Source: Gadus chalcogrammus (Eukaryota; Chordata; Actinopteri; Gadiformes; Gadidae). From it: a DNA stretch of 64,000 nt. Numbering within the stretch: the first letter of the stretch is position 1; every line of letters begins with the position of its first letter. The notes under the pieces were generated by a model that worked only from the letters and a program-made list of their open reading frames with translations, made no database searches and had not been told where the DNA came from. Below are positions 19,601-34,566 of the stretch, one piece after another. Location of the stretch: assembly GCF_026213295.1 (NCBI RefSeq), contig NC_079415.1:35182136-35246135 (forward strand), read 5' to 3'. Position numbers and translations under genes: made by a program.

Positions 19601-21313
19601 CCGTACCAAAGAATGCCGTTCTGTTCTCTATGCAATGATAATGGTTATCATGGAGGTATAGCCATACTGTTTTTGGATGTTGGCCCGTATGTGTCTGGAA
19701 CATCTCCAGCTTCCTGAATGCATCATTATGATGAAATATCAGGATTTTAACATCTAGATGTCTCTCAAATTTGGAAACATCCGAGAAACCCACAGAGTGA
19801 TCTGGGGCAAACCCCAGATCACTGTGTAATTTGCGAGCCGCCTCCAAATTAGTCTCTTCGGCCGCTGTGTCACCCCCGGTTACCCCCTCATGCAGAAAAT
19901 GTGTCATGCATAGTGAGAAACACAAATTGTCGTGAGTATTACTCGGTGTGTAGAGACTTAGCTTCTTCTTGTGTATGATTTCATCATAGGGAATGTTTTT
20001 TAACTTCAAACGTGCCCCACCCCGTTTGTTGTGGACCCCTGTGACCACCAACTCTAGCACATCATCCGTCAGACCTGTGTCGTTGCTCTGTATGACTTGG
20101 CTAATATGCTCCATAAACAAATCCGCATTGTAATCGTCACCCGTTACGAGCACAGCCTGTACATCAGAGGCCAATGAAGGGCCTCTCAGCACCACGTTTA
20201 AGACACTACCATCGGCTGCACTTTGCGAGCAGCTTGTTATGACACCCGACAGCCTCTCCCTGATCAAATCAGGGACCTCCTGTAAATTTGCAAGGGATAT
20301 ACTTCTCAGATCAATGGACTGTCTAACCTCAAAGCCGTTAAACCGGGGAAATAATCTGGTATGCAACTCGTCATTATCTTCCCCCGTTACAGCAGGCACC
20401 TGTGTACCATCATAAGCAGCACCATCACCAGCACCTCCATCCCCCACCCCGCTACCGTCACCACTGCCATCATCGTCAACAACAGCATCGCCATCACCGC
20501 CACCACCACCACCCCCCACGCCACCACCACCACCACCACCACCGACCTGTATATTCGACTCTATAGGGACCCCTGCCACAGCCGGGGGGTCCTGAAAACC
20601 CTCACCAATCCCTTCATCACGTGGCGACCCTTGCAATACATCGATCTGCGCTGATATGTATAGACTCTCTTGTGCACTATCCAACCACCCCCCGACAGCG
20701 TTAAGTACATCTCGTGTGTTTGCCCCCCGCATACAACACACCCCTCGACTCTATAGGGACCCCTGCCGCAGCCGGGGGGTCCTGAAAACCCTCGCCAATC
20801 CCTTCATCACGTTGCGACCCATGCAATACATCGATCTGTGTGGATATGTATAGACTCTTGTGCACTATCCAACCACCCCCCGACAGCGTTAAGTACATCT
20901 CGCGTGTTTGCCCCCGCATACAACACACCCCTTGTGTCTAAATCTCCTGGTGCCTCTAGCCCCACCACGTCATCTAGACATGGTTTGTTCGAAACATTTA
21001 TCTGTGCTGCCTGATATAGAGCATTAGCCATGCTACGGCCCCATGCATCAGCTGCAATTAACACCCGTCTAGTTCTATCTATGCCAACACATATTTCCCG
21101 CCTGTCTAAACAACCTTCTGCATACATGCCCCCACCCACCACATGGCCTACGGCCGACAAATGAGACGTATCGCCGGTTGCGTCATACCTCATTGCCATC
21201 TCTTCAAGTTCTAAATCCATAATGCTACCCCCACTATCAGATCTACGCCGTCTCTTGGGATTACCGTCTATAGATTTGAATTTCCTTTTTCTAGGGTTAA
21301 TGGCGTTATGCAT
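16627..21313 (-). pseudogene. POLB: Protein-primed DNA polymerase B, disrupted
   Basis: Replicative polymerase of the element. The probable start is the ATG at 21313, with a basic NLS-like KRKFK...KRRRR near the N-terminus. A Gly/Asp-rich linker (20430-20545) is followed by a region with DNLCFSLC and NHYHC, then CxxC clusters. Exonuclease motifs DFE (about 19100), HNASGFDNY and YCVNDV follow. Polymerase motifs are DFTSLYP, NSLWGRF and YCDTDS (about 17060). Three breaks: a 190-bp tandem duplication with small indels (20556-20932), an in-frame TAG at 19197-19199 in a Lys-rich linker, and a frameshift near 18510. The downstream segments stay open, so decay is recent. Confidence 0.9.
20556..20932. 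repeat. Tandem duplication inside PolB N-terminal coding region
   Basis: Unit 1 20556-20745 (190 bp) and unit 2 20746-20932 (187 bp) are nearly identical. Differences include a missing TC and one fewer C in unit 2, which change the reading frame. Confidence 0.92.
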
Positions 21314-21322
21314 AGTGTACGG

Positions 21323-21809
21323 CAGGGGTGCCCAACCAGTCGATCGCGGTCTACCAGTAGATCGCCGACAGATCCCAAGTCGATCGCGAGGGGTGAAGAA
21401 AAAAATAAAAAAAAGTTTTTTTTTTTTTTATTTTTTTTTTTAATGAAATTAAATTTGCGCGGGACATATACGCGCGGTAGCGCATGTGCTGTTAACAGCA
21501 GTTGAAAGCCGTCAACAGTAGTTACACACTCCTAAACGTTGGCATGGCTGAGGGGAAACAAGCTAAGACCTACCATTTTCACCCTGAGTGGGAGGAAGAT
21601 TATTGATTATCGTTGAGAAGGTGCCGTGCGCAGACGGAATGAAACCCCCACTGAAGTCCGTAGGTTCACGATACAACAACCCCCCCCCCCGTCAACAATT
21701 GTTCTCTACCCCCCCCCCCCCCCGGCTTGAAGGTAGGTTTGCTGGTAGATCTCGGGAGGTTGGCTACTTGAAAAGTAGATCTTGGGTCAAAAAAGGTTGG
21801 GCACCCCTG
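21323..21809. mobile_element. hAT-family MITE at the PolB start
   Basis: 487 bp with perfect 15-bp inverted ends CAGGGGTGCCCAACC / GGTTGGGCACCCCTG and an imperfect 8-bp target duplication (GTGTACGG / GTGTATGC). It keeps a short frame from 21544 (starting MAEGKQAK, ending HPEWEEDY) like the N-terminus of GTF2IRD2/ZBED-type hAT transposases, so it is an internal-deletion derivative. The left end of its target duplication is 1 bp from the PolB ATG. Confidence 0.85.
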
Positions 21810-21819
21810 GTGTATGCTA

Positions 21820-21851
21820 TAGTTTTTTTTTTTTTTAATGCCGATAGATAG

Positions 21852-21883
<32 letters not shown>

Positions 21884-21887
21884 TATA

Positions 21888-21951
<64 letters not shown>

Positions 21952-22080
21952 AAATTATATTTAAAAAAAAAAACGTTAATTAGTCAGGTATTAAAAGAAA
22001 AAAAGTTTTATTACATGCAGTTTAAAACAAAAAAAAATACCCTCTCCACAAGATAAAAGAAAAAACAAAAAACATTAAAA
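21820..22080. repeat. Homopolymer and AT microsatellite tract
   Basis: T run (21823-21837), A run (21852-21880) and (AT)n (about 21893-21943) followed by more A runs. No gene. Confidence 0.9.
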
Positions 22081-22093
22081 ACAAAAACACAAA

Positions 22094-23820
22094 TCAAATA
22101 ATAGCCTTCATCGTAAGCTTTGCTAGTGTGTCATTCATCACAGACATCTCGGTACACATTGCCCGATAGGCATTGACGTTAGCTTCGCTAGCAGATTCCA
22201 TTAACCAGAATTTTCGAGCGGTTTTAGAAGCTCTTAACCCCTCTTGCGCATTAATTCTCTCTATGCCCTGCGTGTTGACACGCACAGCTGCCTCGGCATC
22301 CAAATGCTTACGCTGAAGGGCCACGATAGCACGTCCATTACTGGTCTCAGTGTTTGGGGATTCAGCAGTCATACGATCACGCGCATTTTCGGCCCTGATA
22401 GCGATGAAGGACTGCTTCGTCTGCTCTTCGAGAGCCTGATATCTACTGTCACCACGTTTACCAGCCGCCACTCCCAGTTTACTCTGACGAGCAATGGCTA
22501 AGGAGTTTACATCCACCGTTGCAGTTAACACGGCTAATTTATCAGCAAATTCTTTACGCCAGTTAGCATCTCGCACCCCTGCATGGTATTCACCAACAGC
22601 AATTGCGGGACCGGCTGGTAGCCGCGGCACCGCTACCTCATGAGCGATGGGACTCACGATACACAGAGGGTCGCGGATAGGGTCTTGAATGGTGTGTAGG
22701 GATCCAGATGCAGGACCTGCAGGCTGGTGGTGTTGTACAGGCTCTGCACTGGTGGTAGCCTCTACGGATGTAGCTGGAGAGTCGATCCACAGAGCTGGAG
22801 TGAAGTCGATATGATCCAACAGCGATGAATTCCAGGACGAGTCCAGGACGTCGCCAAGACCAGCCAAATCATTGGCGGTCAGCCCTGCTAGTGGCGCACA
22901 CTGGGGATCTCCATGGACTATTTGTAATAGAAAAAAGAAAAGAAATCAGTATCAATCCCATCATGATCATTACACTCTATAGAATATACACATACTTTTT
23001 TTTTCATTTAATTTCCTACCGTGTTGTATAGTTCCATCCGGTTGCACTGTGACGGTCTCTGCAGGCGACGCCGACACATGCACATCCACTTCCCCGATCA
23101 CTTGGTGTTTGGAATCAGACCATACAGCTCCATGTTGCACGATTTGCGGGTTTATAACGGCCTGAATAACCTGATTATACTTCTCCGGAGCTAGACCACC
23201 ATGGGTGGCGTCCTTGCGGGCCTTTTTATAAGGAATTTGTAGCTGTTCTATGGCCTGCGGTGAGCAGGGTATAGCCCCGCCTATTCCCGCCGACCTTTTC
23301 AAATTCTTCTTGGATAGTCGACTTGGAGTTGGTCCGGGGGTTCGCTGATTGACTTTGGCCGCAATAGGTACTAAACGTGGATCAAAAACAAAATACAAAA
23401 GTATTCAGGGGTTAGTTTTGGTTGTTTCAGATGTTAAATTAATAGATATTTTATTTTGGTAATACACCTATAGATATACTATTGGCGTACGTATTAACAA
23501 CTTACCAAAACTATCGCTTGTCAACGCATTAGTCTGATCGGCTAGAATTGGTCTTTGAATGTTGAGCCGAATATCATGCAAACCTGTTACACATTGGGAA
23601 AACACAAATTTAATAGTTGTTCTACATGAATATACCATAGCAACTAATAATAATAATAATAATAGAGAGAGTGTTATGGATCTATATATAACACACTACT
23701 ATAAAAACAAACAAACATACTTCCACGTGGACCCTGCGGCTGTTTCACGCTCTCGCCGCCGGGACCGCGAATCGCTGTGAAGTAATCGCTGCTTCGGTCA
23801 GATATAAACAGCTGATTCAC
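22094..23820 (-). CDS. Spliced Polinton gene, unknown, at least four exons
   Basis: Four open segments are joined by canonical GT-AG introns with matching phase. Exon 23820-23721 (5' end unresolved), intron 23720-23584; exon 23583-23506, intron 23505-23371; exon 23370-23020, intron 23019-22918; last exon 22917-22094. Introns are 102-137 bp. The product, more than 440 aa, has basic NLS-like patches (KKNLKR, YKKARK), a Pro/Ala-rich middle, and a helical Ala/Glu/Lys-rich C-terminal half that could form a coiled coil. An upstream in-frame TGA near 23833 means another 5' exon or a non-AUG start. I do not recognise it. Its location inside the right end suggests an early or regulatory gene; inferred. 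Confidence 0.72.
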
Positions 23821-23833
23821 ATAGACATAGTCA

Positions 23834-24431
<598 letters not shown>

Positions 24432-24754
24432 GGGTGTAAAAAAAAACCGATACGTATCGATATCCGTTTTTAGCTTGTAAGATACGACTACATCGATGCG
24501 TGAAGTCCCGCATCGGTTTTAAAATGACACGAATCGGTTGGTGCCCCGATTTAAAAGCTATGAACCGATTCACAAGTGTTTTTCTCTACGTTAAGTTGCT
24601 ATCCGAAACCCTCACTCACTGACTTGGTGCATTTGAGCTCAGTCACAACAATGACAGCCTGTCATTGGCCAAAGCCCGCATACTATAAGCCTATCAGGCG
24701 TGCCGCTATCCCTTTGAATAACGCAACGTATGTTGACATTAAGTCTGTAGTGAA

Positions 24755-27061
24755 ATGATGTCTGACCACAGCGAACCCATTTTCAATGCGCCATCGACCC
24801 TCCGATCAAAAGTTTGGAAGACATTTGGCTTCTTCAAAAAAGAAGGTAAACTTGATAAAAGTGAAGCCGTATGTAAAATATGTAGGGCAGCAATTAAGTA
24901 CACTGGCAGTACTACAAATCTCAGCACACACATCTCGAGACGCCATGCCAGTGATGTTGAACTTGATGCCAGCACTGCATCGACCAGCAGCAGCACCAGC
25001 AGCACTATAACTCAGTTTCTCACTCAATCACAACTGAGTTACAATTCAGCGAGGGCTAAGTCAATAACGATGCGTGTGGCTCGTTTCATCGCCATGGACC
25101 TAAGGCCATACAGCGTCGTTGAAAATGACGGATTTCGCGAACTGCTTAGAGAATTAGAGCCGAGGTACAAGATACCAAGCAGACAGCATTTCAGCGAAAC
25201 GTGCATACCCGAGCTGTACAAAAAAACTAAAACTGACCTTAAGGCTAAGCTCTCAAGTGCAGAACGAGTGGCAATAACTACCGATGCCTGGACATCACGT
25301 GCAACGGATTCATACATTACGATAACCGTGCATTATGTTAATCTGGATTGGGAGTTGGCAAGCTATGTTTTACAGACGAGAGTCTTCAATGAGTCACACA
25401 CGGGGAAAAACATCGGGGCTTTATTGAAAGAGGCATGTCTTGAGTGGAACATAGAGGATAAAGACCCAGCACTGGTGACCGACAACGCGAGAAACATGGT
25501 TGTGGCGGGAGTAGAGGCCGAGATGTCCCCTCACCTTTTTTGCTTCGCGCACACATTAAATCTGGCTGCCCAGAAGGCCTTGCATGTGACCACTGCTACG
25601 AAGGTGCTTGGGAAAGTGAGGAGGGTGGTTGGATTTTTCCACCGTAACATAGCGGGTGCTGAACTACTGCGACAAAAACAACAGCAAATGGCATTGCCCT
25701 CCCACAAGCTCATCAATGACGTTACTACCCGGTGGAACAGTTCCCACGACATGCTCGAACGTTTTTTGGAGCAACAATCGGCAGTTTTTGCCACACTCAT
25801 GTCAAGGGAGCTCAGAAAAGGAGAAGATGTAAGCGCTCTTACTGAAGGAGACCTCAGCAATGCTGAGGACATGGTGAAAGTGATGGCACCTGTCAAAGTT
25901 ATCACCACAGTTATGTGCGAAGATGAGCAGCCCACAATTTCGTTGATTGCCCCCTTCAAAGCAAAACTAAAGAATCACTTTGAGGCCACTACTGAGGACA
26001 CAGGGCTCATTAAGGATATGAAGAAGGTGTTCCTCGAAGATTTTGTTAAGCGGTACACAAACATTGAAGACCTGTTGTGTACTGCATCAGCTTTGGATCC
26101 ACGCTTCAAAACCCTGCCTTTCCTCAGTGACCGTGAGACCGAGAGGATCTTCTTGTCCATTACAGATGAAGCTACAAACCTGCATGATAAGGTAAGCTAA
26201 AGCTACCCCTCCCCTTTACAAATTAACTGTCTAAATACACAATATTTTTTGCATTATTGTTATAGTATTGTCTATTCTTTCCTCTCGTCATATTGTTGAG
26301 TGTCAGTCAATGATGGGCTACTGCATTGAACTAGACAACTAGTTAATCCAAAATGTTTGTTTTCTGTGATGATAAACATCTACCTAGTGTCAGTGGTTAC
26401 TCATCAATAATCATCCCTGTTATTTTGTACTATTACTACTAGAAAGTAGAGGAGAGCCATCCCAGTCCGAGTGATATTCAAGAGCCAGATCAGAGAGACC
26501 CAACATCCGTCCAGTCCAGCCCAGTCCAGGTCCATGAAGAACCAAGAGGTGCGTTTTTGCATTCTGCATTTACATTTAACACTGCTGCTGCTACATTTAA
26601 AGTAATGTTTAATGGTATGGTAAATGTTATCAACTGTCATCATGGCAATCCCAAATGAGTGGCTTAATATACTGTAATTGTGTTGCATGTCAGGTGATTG
26701 TCCTCCTTGTAAAAAGAGGAAAAGTACAGCACTGGACCAGCTGTTTGGAGAAACATATGTGGTAAGACCATCAAGAAGCTCCAGGGAGAAGGTCAGCGAG
26801 GAAATCCTGAGGTACAGAGAGAGAAACCTTTTGCCCCTGAATGGCAATCCACTGGAGTGGTGGAGAGCACAGGTCGACTTACCATTGTTGTCAGATATTG
26901 CAAAAAGATACCTCTGCATACCAGCTACAAGTGTAGCATCAGAAAGAGTTTTCAGTACCGCAGGAGATATTGTTTCCTCTCAACGCAGTGTACTTAGGGG
27001 TGACCATGCCGATCAATTGATTTTTCTCAAGAAGAATCTTAAAAAACTCGAGCACAAATGA
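24755..27061 (+). CDS. hAT transposase, ZBED1-like, three exons, apparently intact (636 aa)
   Basis: Exon 1 24755-26191, exon 2 26443-26548, exon 3 26694-27061. All introns are GT-AG and phases match, giving 637 codons with stop. An N-terminal BED finger (VCKIC...NLSTHISRRH, residues about 40-70) is followed by the RNase-H-like catalytic core with ITTDAWTS, LVTDNARN and CFAHTLNLAAQ. The C-terminal hAT dimerisation region in exon 3 reads [25 protein letters not shown]. No stop or frameshift seen. It would cut and paste hAT elements and leave 8-bp duplications. A second ATG at 24758 is an equally good start. Confidence 0.88.
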
Positions 27062-27875
27062 ATTATTAGGAGGTAGCTAAAGGATATCAGCATACACTAA
27101 ATGTCCTACAAGAATTGTATTAGTTCTACTTATATATATTTTTTTTCTCCTTATGCTGTGTTTGGCAGCAATTTGTGCCATTACATTAAAGTAATAATCT
27201 AGGCCAGGATGGCGGTTTTGGTTTAAACAAAATTAGATATTTCCTATTGCTGCTTCTTACAGTTCACAGCTTTACTTCGTGTTTGCAGTGATATTTCCTA
27301 TTTTCTTACAGTTCGCAGCTCTATTTGTGTTCTCAGTGAAAGGTTGCACATGTATTAATTGGTATAATGATACCTTATCTTGAGTCTGTATGATTTGCAG
27401 AGGCACTTAATTTGCAGAAGCATTTATTCTAAATATGAGAAAAGGCCAAGGTCTAGCTCTGTTTTATTTTATTTTTGTATTGTCATCCATCAACAAGGGA
27501 CTTCTTTGGGTATAGAAAATATATTTTATTTTACTATTTTATTTAATATTTAAATATAATTTTTTTGTATTTCCTTATGGTGTATTTATTTGGCTGCAAT
27601 GTGTGCCATTACTGAAATGTATTTTTTTTTTGTATATGTGAGACAAACTACATACAGACTAATTTCACAATAAAATGTTTGTTCATATTCATTGAACAAA
27701 TGAAAAGAACTCTTTCAGAATATTTTCAATTATTGAACTGCATCGAATCGCATCGCATCGCATCGAATCGCACTGAATCGTTTTTTAACAACATGCATCT
27801 TTTCTTATATCGTATCGTGACCATGTATCGAGATACGAATCGGATCGTTTTTTTCATGAGAGATTTACACCCCTA
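27062..27875 (+). other. hAT 3' non-coding part
   Basis: AT-rich 3' untranslated and subterminal sequence, with AATAAA at about 27670 and CATCG repeats near the end. No further gene. Confidence 0.6.
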
Positions 27876-28953
<1,078 letters not shown>

Positions 28954-29151
28954 TATGCTTTATGACCCATCATAAAACATAAACAGGAAGTGGTACCTGT
29001 GAATAGGGATCCCCCCTTCACCCCCACCCCCTCCCCAACCGGAAGTGAGTTCAGATAGAAATGGCACCAAACAGTACGTATGATCAACTACTGATGCCCT
29101 ACGGCGGCATCTAGAACGAGGCATCTAGTTAATATATATGTCTATGGTTGC
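28954..29151 (-). repeat. Polinton right terminal inverted repeat
   Basis: Inverted copy of 976-1144, ending CTATGGTTGC. It has an extra 25 bp or so near 29098-29122 compared with the left end. Confidence 0.88.
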
Positions 29152-29558
29152 GACACTCTCTGATCTCGCCGGCAGGGTCGTCACGTGGTTCATGTAAGCC
29201 TGTATAGTTCAAAAACAGGCCGTGCTGCCGTGTTCTTCAATGGGACTGCCAGCAGCGATTGCAATATTGAATGGTAAATATAAATTAAAAAACACAAGTA
29301 CTTTTCTGACCATTGTTGCATATTTGTAAACGTCAGTTTTACATTTGGATTGGTAGGGTGACAACTGCAAGCTACTTAGATACGTTAAGTTTGAGGGAAA
29401 GCTTCACGTTCGTGTTAGCATGGGTAGCACTAGGCTACTGACTTTAATGCCTTAACCTTACTACATCTGTTCTGAAATCAGAATCAAAAGTATCACATAT
29501 ATTAAAGAACAACAAATGAAAGTATTTTTTTTATTAAACAATGGGTCAGACAACAAGA

Positions 29559-29598
<40 letters not shown>

Positions 29599-29628
29599 AA
29601 CTTGAAAAACAACAACAAAGTCAAGGAA
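29152..29628. other. Right flank of the Polinton
   Basis: No gene recognised. Contains a (GT)n run at 29561-29596. Confidence 0.5.
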
Positions 29629-30270
29629 CTGGGCCCCGTTTCCCGAAAGCGTCGTTAGCCTAAGTGGATCGTGAAGTGCGTCGAAAGGGCATCGTAGAGT
29701 TTTCACCGCGTTTCCCGAGAGCATCGTGGGGAACGAACGTCTTGAAAACGCTCGTAGCTAACGAGTACTCCAGGGGTGCTCGTAGGTACTCGTAGGACGC
29801 TAAGAGCATCGTCAGCTATAGCCTCAGTGGCGACACCATCGGACATTCCGTCTATTGGATGCGTTTTATTAAAACGCATTGCGCCTTTATGTTCTTAGTT
29901 TGGTAATTAATGAAGATTATTAATTAATTTATTAATAAAGATGTTAAAATGGCCAAAATAAAACGGGACAGTCCAGAAAATGTTTGCGCAGGCAGTGCAC
30001 TCAAAATGTGTGAGAGAAAGTGGGGGGATTTGTGCAGACTGACATAGGCTACTCATAAAACGTAGCATAAAATAATGTAAAAAATAAATTAAATTAAACA
30101 AATTTAAAAAAAAAAAAAAATAACGAAATTAAAGAAATTAAAAAAAATAAAACATAAAGAAATAAAAAAATTATAAAAAACAAGCAAAGGAGCAGGCAAA
30201 AGGCAGGGATATGGTGGGGATTGGTCACGTTGACGGGAATGTTTAGTGACATGAGGGAGGGTGGAGGGGG

Positions 30271-30657
30271 TTAAAAAAAAGTCTCAATCACTATTCGACG
30301 CGCATGAAAACCAGCCGCGTAGTTATGAGGGAGGCCGTCCTCACACCGATCTTCCTCATCGTCATCGTCCTCAACGTCCTCCGGTTCAAGCAATGCCACC
30401 CCATCCTTAGCTGCAATGTTGTGCAACATAGCCGTCACACATATCAAGGCGCATGACTTGGCCGGCGAAAACTGGAGCCCTCCGCCTGACTTGTGAAGGC
30501 ATCTAAAGCGCAACTTCCACCTCCCGATCGTGCGCTCAACGATGCACCGGGCCAGACGGTGGGCTTCGTTGTATTCCTCATCATGGACGTCTCCCGGGTT
30601 ATTCACATGTGTCGGTTTAAGCCTAATCAATTGTGTTTTAATGTCTTTAGCATTCAT
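30271..30657 (-). pseudogene. HARBI1-like nuclease, C-terminal fragment
   Basis: 128 codons with the Harbinger landmarks EEYNEAHRLAR, VERTIGRWKLRFRCL and AMLHNIA, then an acidic tail. The N-terminal half with the first catalytic Asp residues is not found upstream, so this is a remnant of the transposase that moved the surrounding element. Confidence 0.75.
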
Positions 30658-30915
30658 ATAATTGTAGTCTATTTTTTTTGTAGGCTACTCTGCTGTTGTC
30701 CTTGATGGGGATATATTTTAACCCTTTTTAACACAATTTTCCTGCGACATTCCTGCGTCTCCCCCTCCTACGGAGCCCATTTCAGCACCGTGTCAGTAGA
30801 CAGTTAAGGCTGATTTATGCTCAGTTACGTAAGCGTAAGCGCAAGCGCAAGAGGCCCTTGCGCGCCCTTGCGCACCCCTTTCATCACATTTCCTGTTTTC
30901 ATACCGCCAACTATG

Positions 30916-32103
<1,188 letters not shown>

Positions 32104-32822
32104 CAACTATGCCGCCACCTACCACACGATCTGGCACATAATTATGCGAACCCTTTATGCAAACCCTTCCACAGGGGCAAAGTGCTATTTTGATGCGCGA
32201 CATCAAACAGCTGATGCGGGATTGTGAGCCATTTTAATGATCTTGTCACCCGATATTCGTTCTATTAGGCCTTATTTGTTTTAGTGTTAGCCTATTTGAA
32301 TTAATTACGTAATGTTTTGTGTTCACGTTCTATGTGAAACATAAGTGTTTCACATAGACGCCAGCATCGCCAGCATCTGACAAAACATAATCTGCCAGCT
32401 GCTCCCTGACAAGGGCCGGTTTTGGTGAGAGTCGGGAAGATATCGGATGACTCGCGAAAGGAGATCATCAAACTTTGGCACATAAACAAACCAACGACTC
32501 CCACAGACAAAGACGTCATTCTCGAGGTCGTCTTCAACGAAAAACTTTACTCCACATATTACTCCACCTACTGTTCTGGCGGTAAATTGCTTGGCAACAC
32601 GCGCAACCTAAAAGGGAGCATGAATTGCTTTGAGTAAGTACACCAACGCTGAAGCATGCAGCCGCCTTTACAATCCTACGACGTTGTGAGTGCAGCGAAT
32701 GCGCGTTCACGTTAAGAGGAGTTTCGGGAAACGCTCCAAAGAAATTGACGATGGATCGCAAGATCCATCGTGAGAATGATCGTACGAGCGTGGATCCATC
32801 GTTATCGGGAAACGGGGCCCAG

Positions 32823-33010
32823 ATCGATGTATAACATCATGCTGCGTTCCGGGGACACATTGTAGACCGTAATTTACGAGCTGTAACGGAGGTCATTATT
32901 AACCTTTATTTACCCAGGAGAACAAATTAAAAACAAAATTCTTATTTTCAAGTGCAGCCTGAAAAGAGCTAGAAGCTCTTTGAGGGGTAGAGGGAGGGGA
33001 GTGCTCAAAG
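32823..33010. other. Unannotated spacer
   Basis: No feature recognised. Confidence 0.4.
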
Positions 33011-33600
33011 TGAAAATAAGGTTATGGTAGAGTTGTGAAAACGCTGGAACTACTGCGGTCACGTAGCTGGTAAAAGACAGTTGTATCCGTTTTTAGGATG
33101 GTGAGCAGACATTGTTAAAGATTCGGGAGTCGGGACATTCCCTTGGTATCCAAGCAGTAGAGATCAGTGTCTGTACCCCCTTTGCTGAACTTTGCCCATT
33201 CATGTGTGATCCCCCTGGTTTGCAGAGGTGCACGCTCAGTCAGAAGGTTTATCCAAATAACAAAGAAGTGTCCAACACTCGCATTACAGTGTGTGTATTC
33301 ACACACATACCTGATTTAATCTACCTTTACATTAGAGACAGTAACTGGGCTGGCAGCTGTATAGCTAATGCTAGGGTAACAAGGTAATACAGTAAAGCAA
33401 CACAAGGATATAGCGGTAGTTGACTTACTTGTCCGAGGTTTGTAGCTGAGCCGAGGAGTGTTGTTATCCGCACTCCATTTCCAGACAAAGTCGGCGAAAT
33501 GTTTGGCGCGTTTCCAGAGAAAATAAGCTCGGATGAAGGAACTAAACATAGACTTTTGTGATCATTTGTACATCCCAGCAACACTCAACACTGAGCAACT
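33011..33600 (-). repeat. THAP-exon repeat family, copy 2
   Basis: Matches copy 1 in two blocks. Minus-strand fragments such as LGCTNDHKSLCLVPSSE mark a THAP exon with internal loss; the exon-end donor region near 33425 is altered. Confidence 0.6.
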
Positions 33601-34477
33601 GCCATGCTTGCAAACTATGATGTTTCTCCAGGAAAGAACTATGTGTGTGCTGAGCTCACGCGGTTTTAGCTCCTTTTCTCATGGGTGGTCGGGACCAATT
33701 CTCTGGGCGGGCAAAGCAGAGAAAGGGGAGGTAACCTTTCCCCGTTCTATTATCCTTCTTTTTTAATGAACATGTTTAAATTGAAATTTCACCCATTTTC
33801 ATTTATCTTTGTATCGTTAGAAACCAACTCATATTTTTGAATGGTAAAGAACATATTTCGCTATCTGTGTGCTCCATGTTTTGTCTAGACAATATCGCCT
33901 AACAGCCTATCGAGACTTTCTGGAATGGGTGCTGCAAGGCGAGAGATTGGGCCGAGGCTGTCGTGTCGTTTTACCTACTTGCGTCGTGCAGACCATCCGA
34001 CTAAAATATCCAGCTCCAGACGGCCAGTAGTGCGGGCACCAAGAAGCTGACGACGCTCCGGAAGAACTATAAGTTTCATTGTTTACATATATTTTTGTTT
34101 ATATTTCTTGAAATAAATGGTTCAAATTCACGCTGTTGTAGTGGTATTGTAGCTCCAACAGTGTATATTCGAGAAATAATATTATTGGACGACCAACATT
34201 TCACGAGTGGAGCTACTAAGCTACTGTTGCCTTAGATTAAAACGAATAAGGGTCATAAATCAATTTAATTATGTATTATAAGTCTAAATTGCACTATAAG
34301 TTAGCTGCATATCAGTTACCTCCTTCTTAGTTTATAATGTTGAACTCTGATGTAGACAAAGCAGGAGTTACATTATAATTTTTGTTCACAAATGAAAGAA
34401 TTGTGCCATGGGTAGACAACAAATTAAAATAAACAGGGTAAAACTAATTCAATTATAATATATATATATATATAGGC

Positions 34478-34479
<2 letters not shown>
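33601..34479. other. No gene recognised
   Basis: AT-rich sequence with short AATAAA-type motifs but no protein-like frame or known repeat that I can name. Confidence 0.4.

Positions 34480-34565
<86 letters not shown>
34480..34565. repeat. (CA)n at the edge of segmental duplication copy A
   Basis: Perfect CA run; the equivalent in copy B is 52755-52857. Confidence 0.95.
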
Positions 34566-34566
<1 letters not shown>

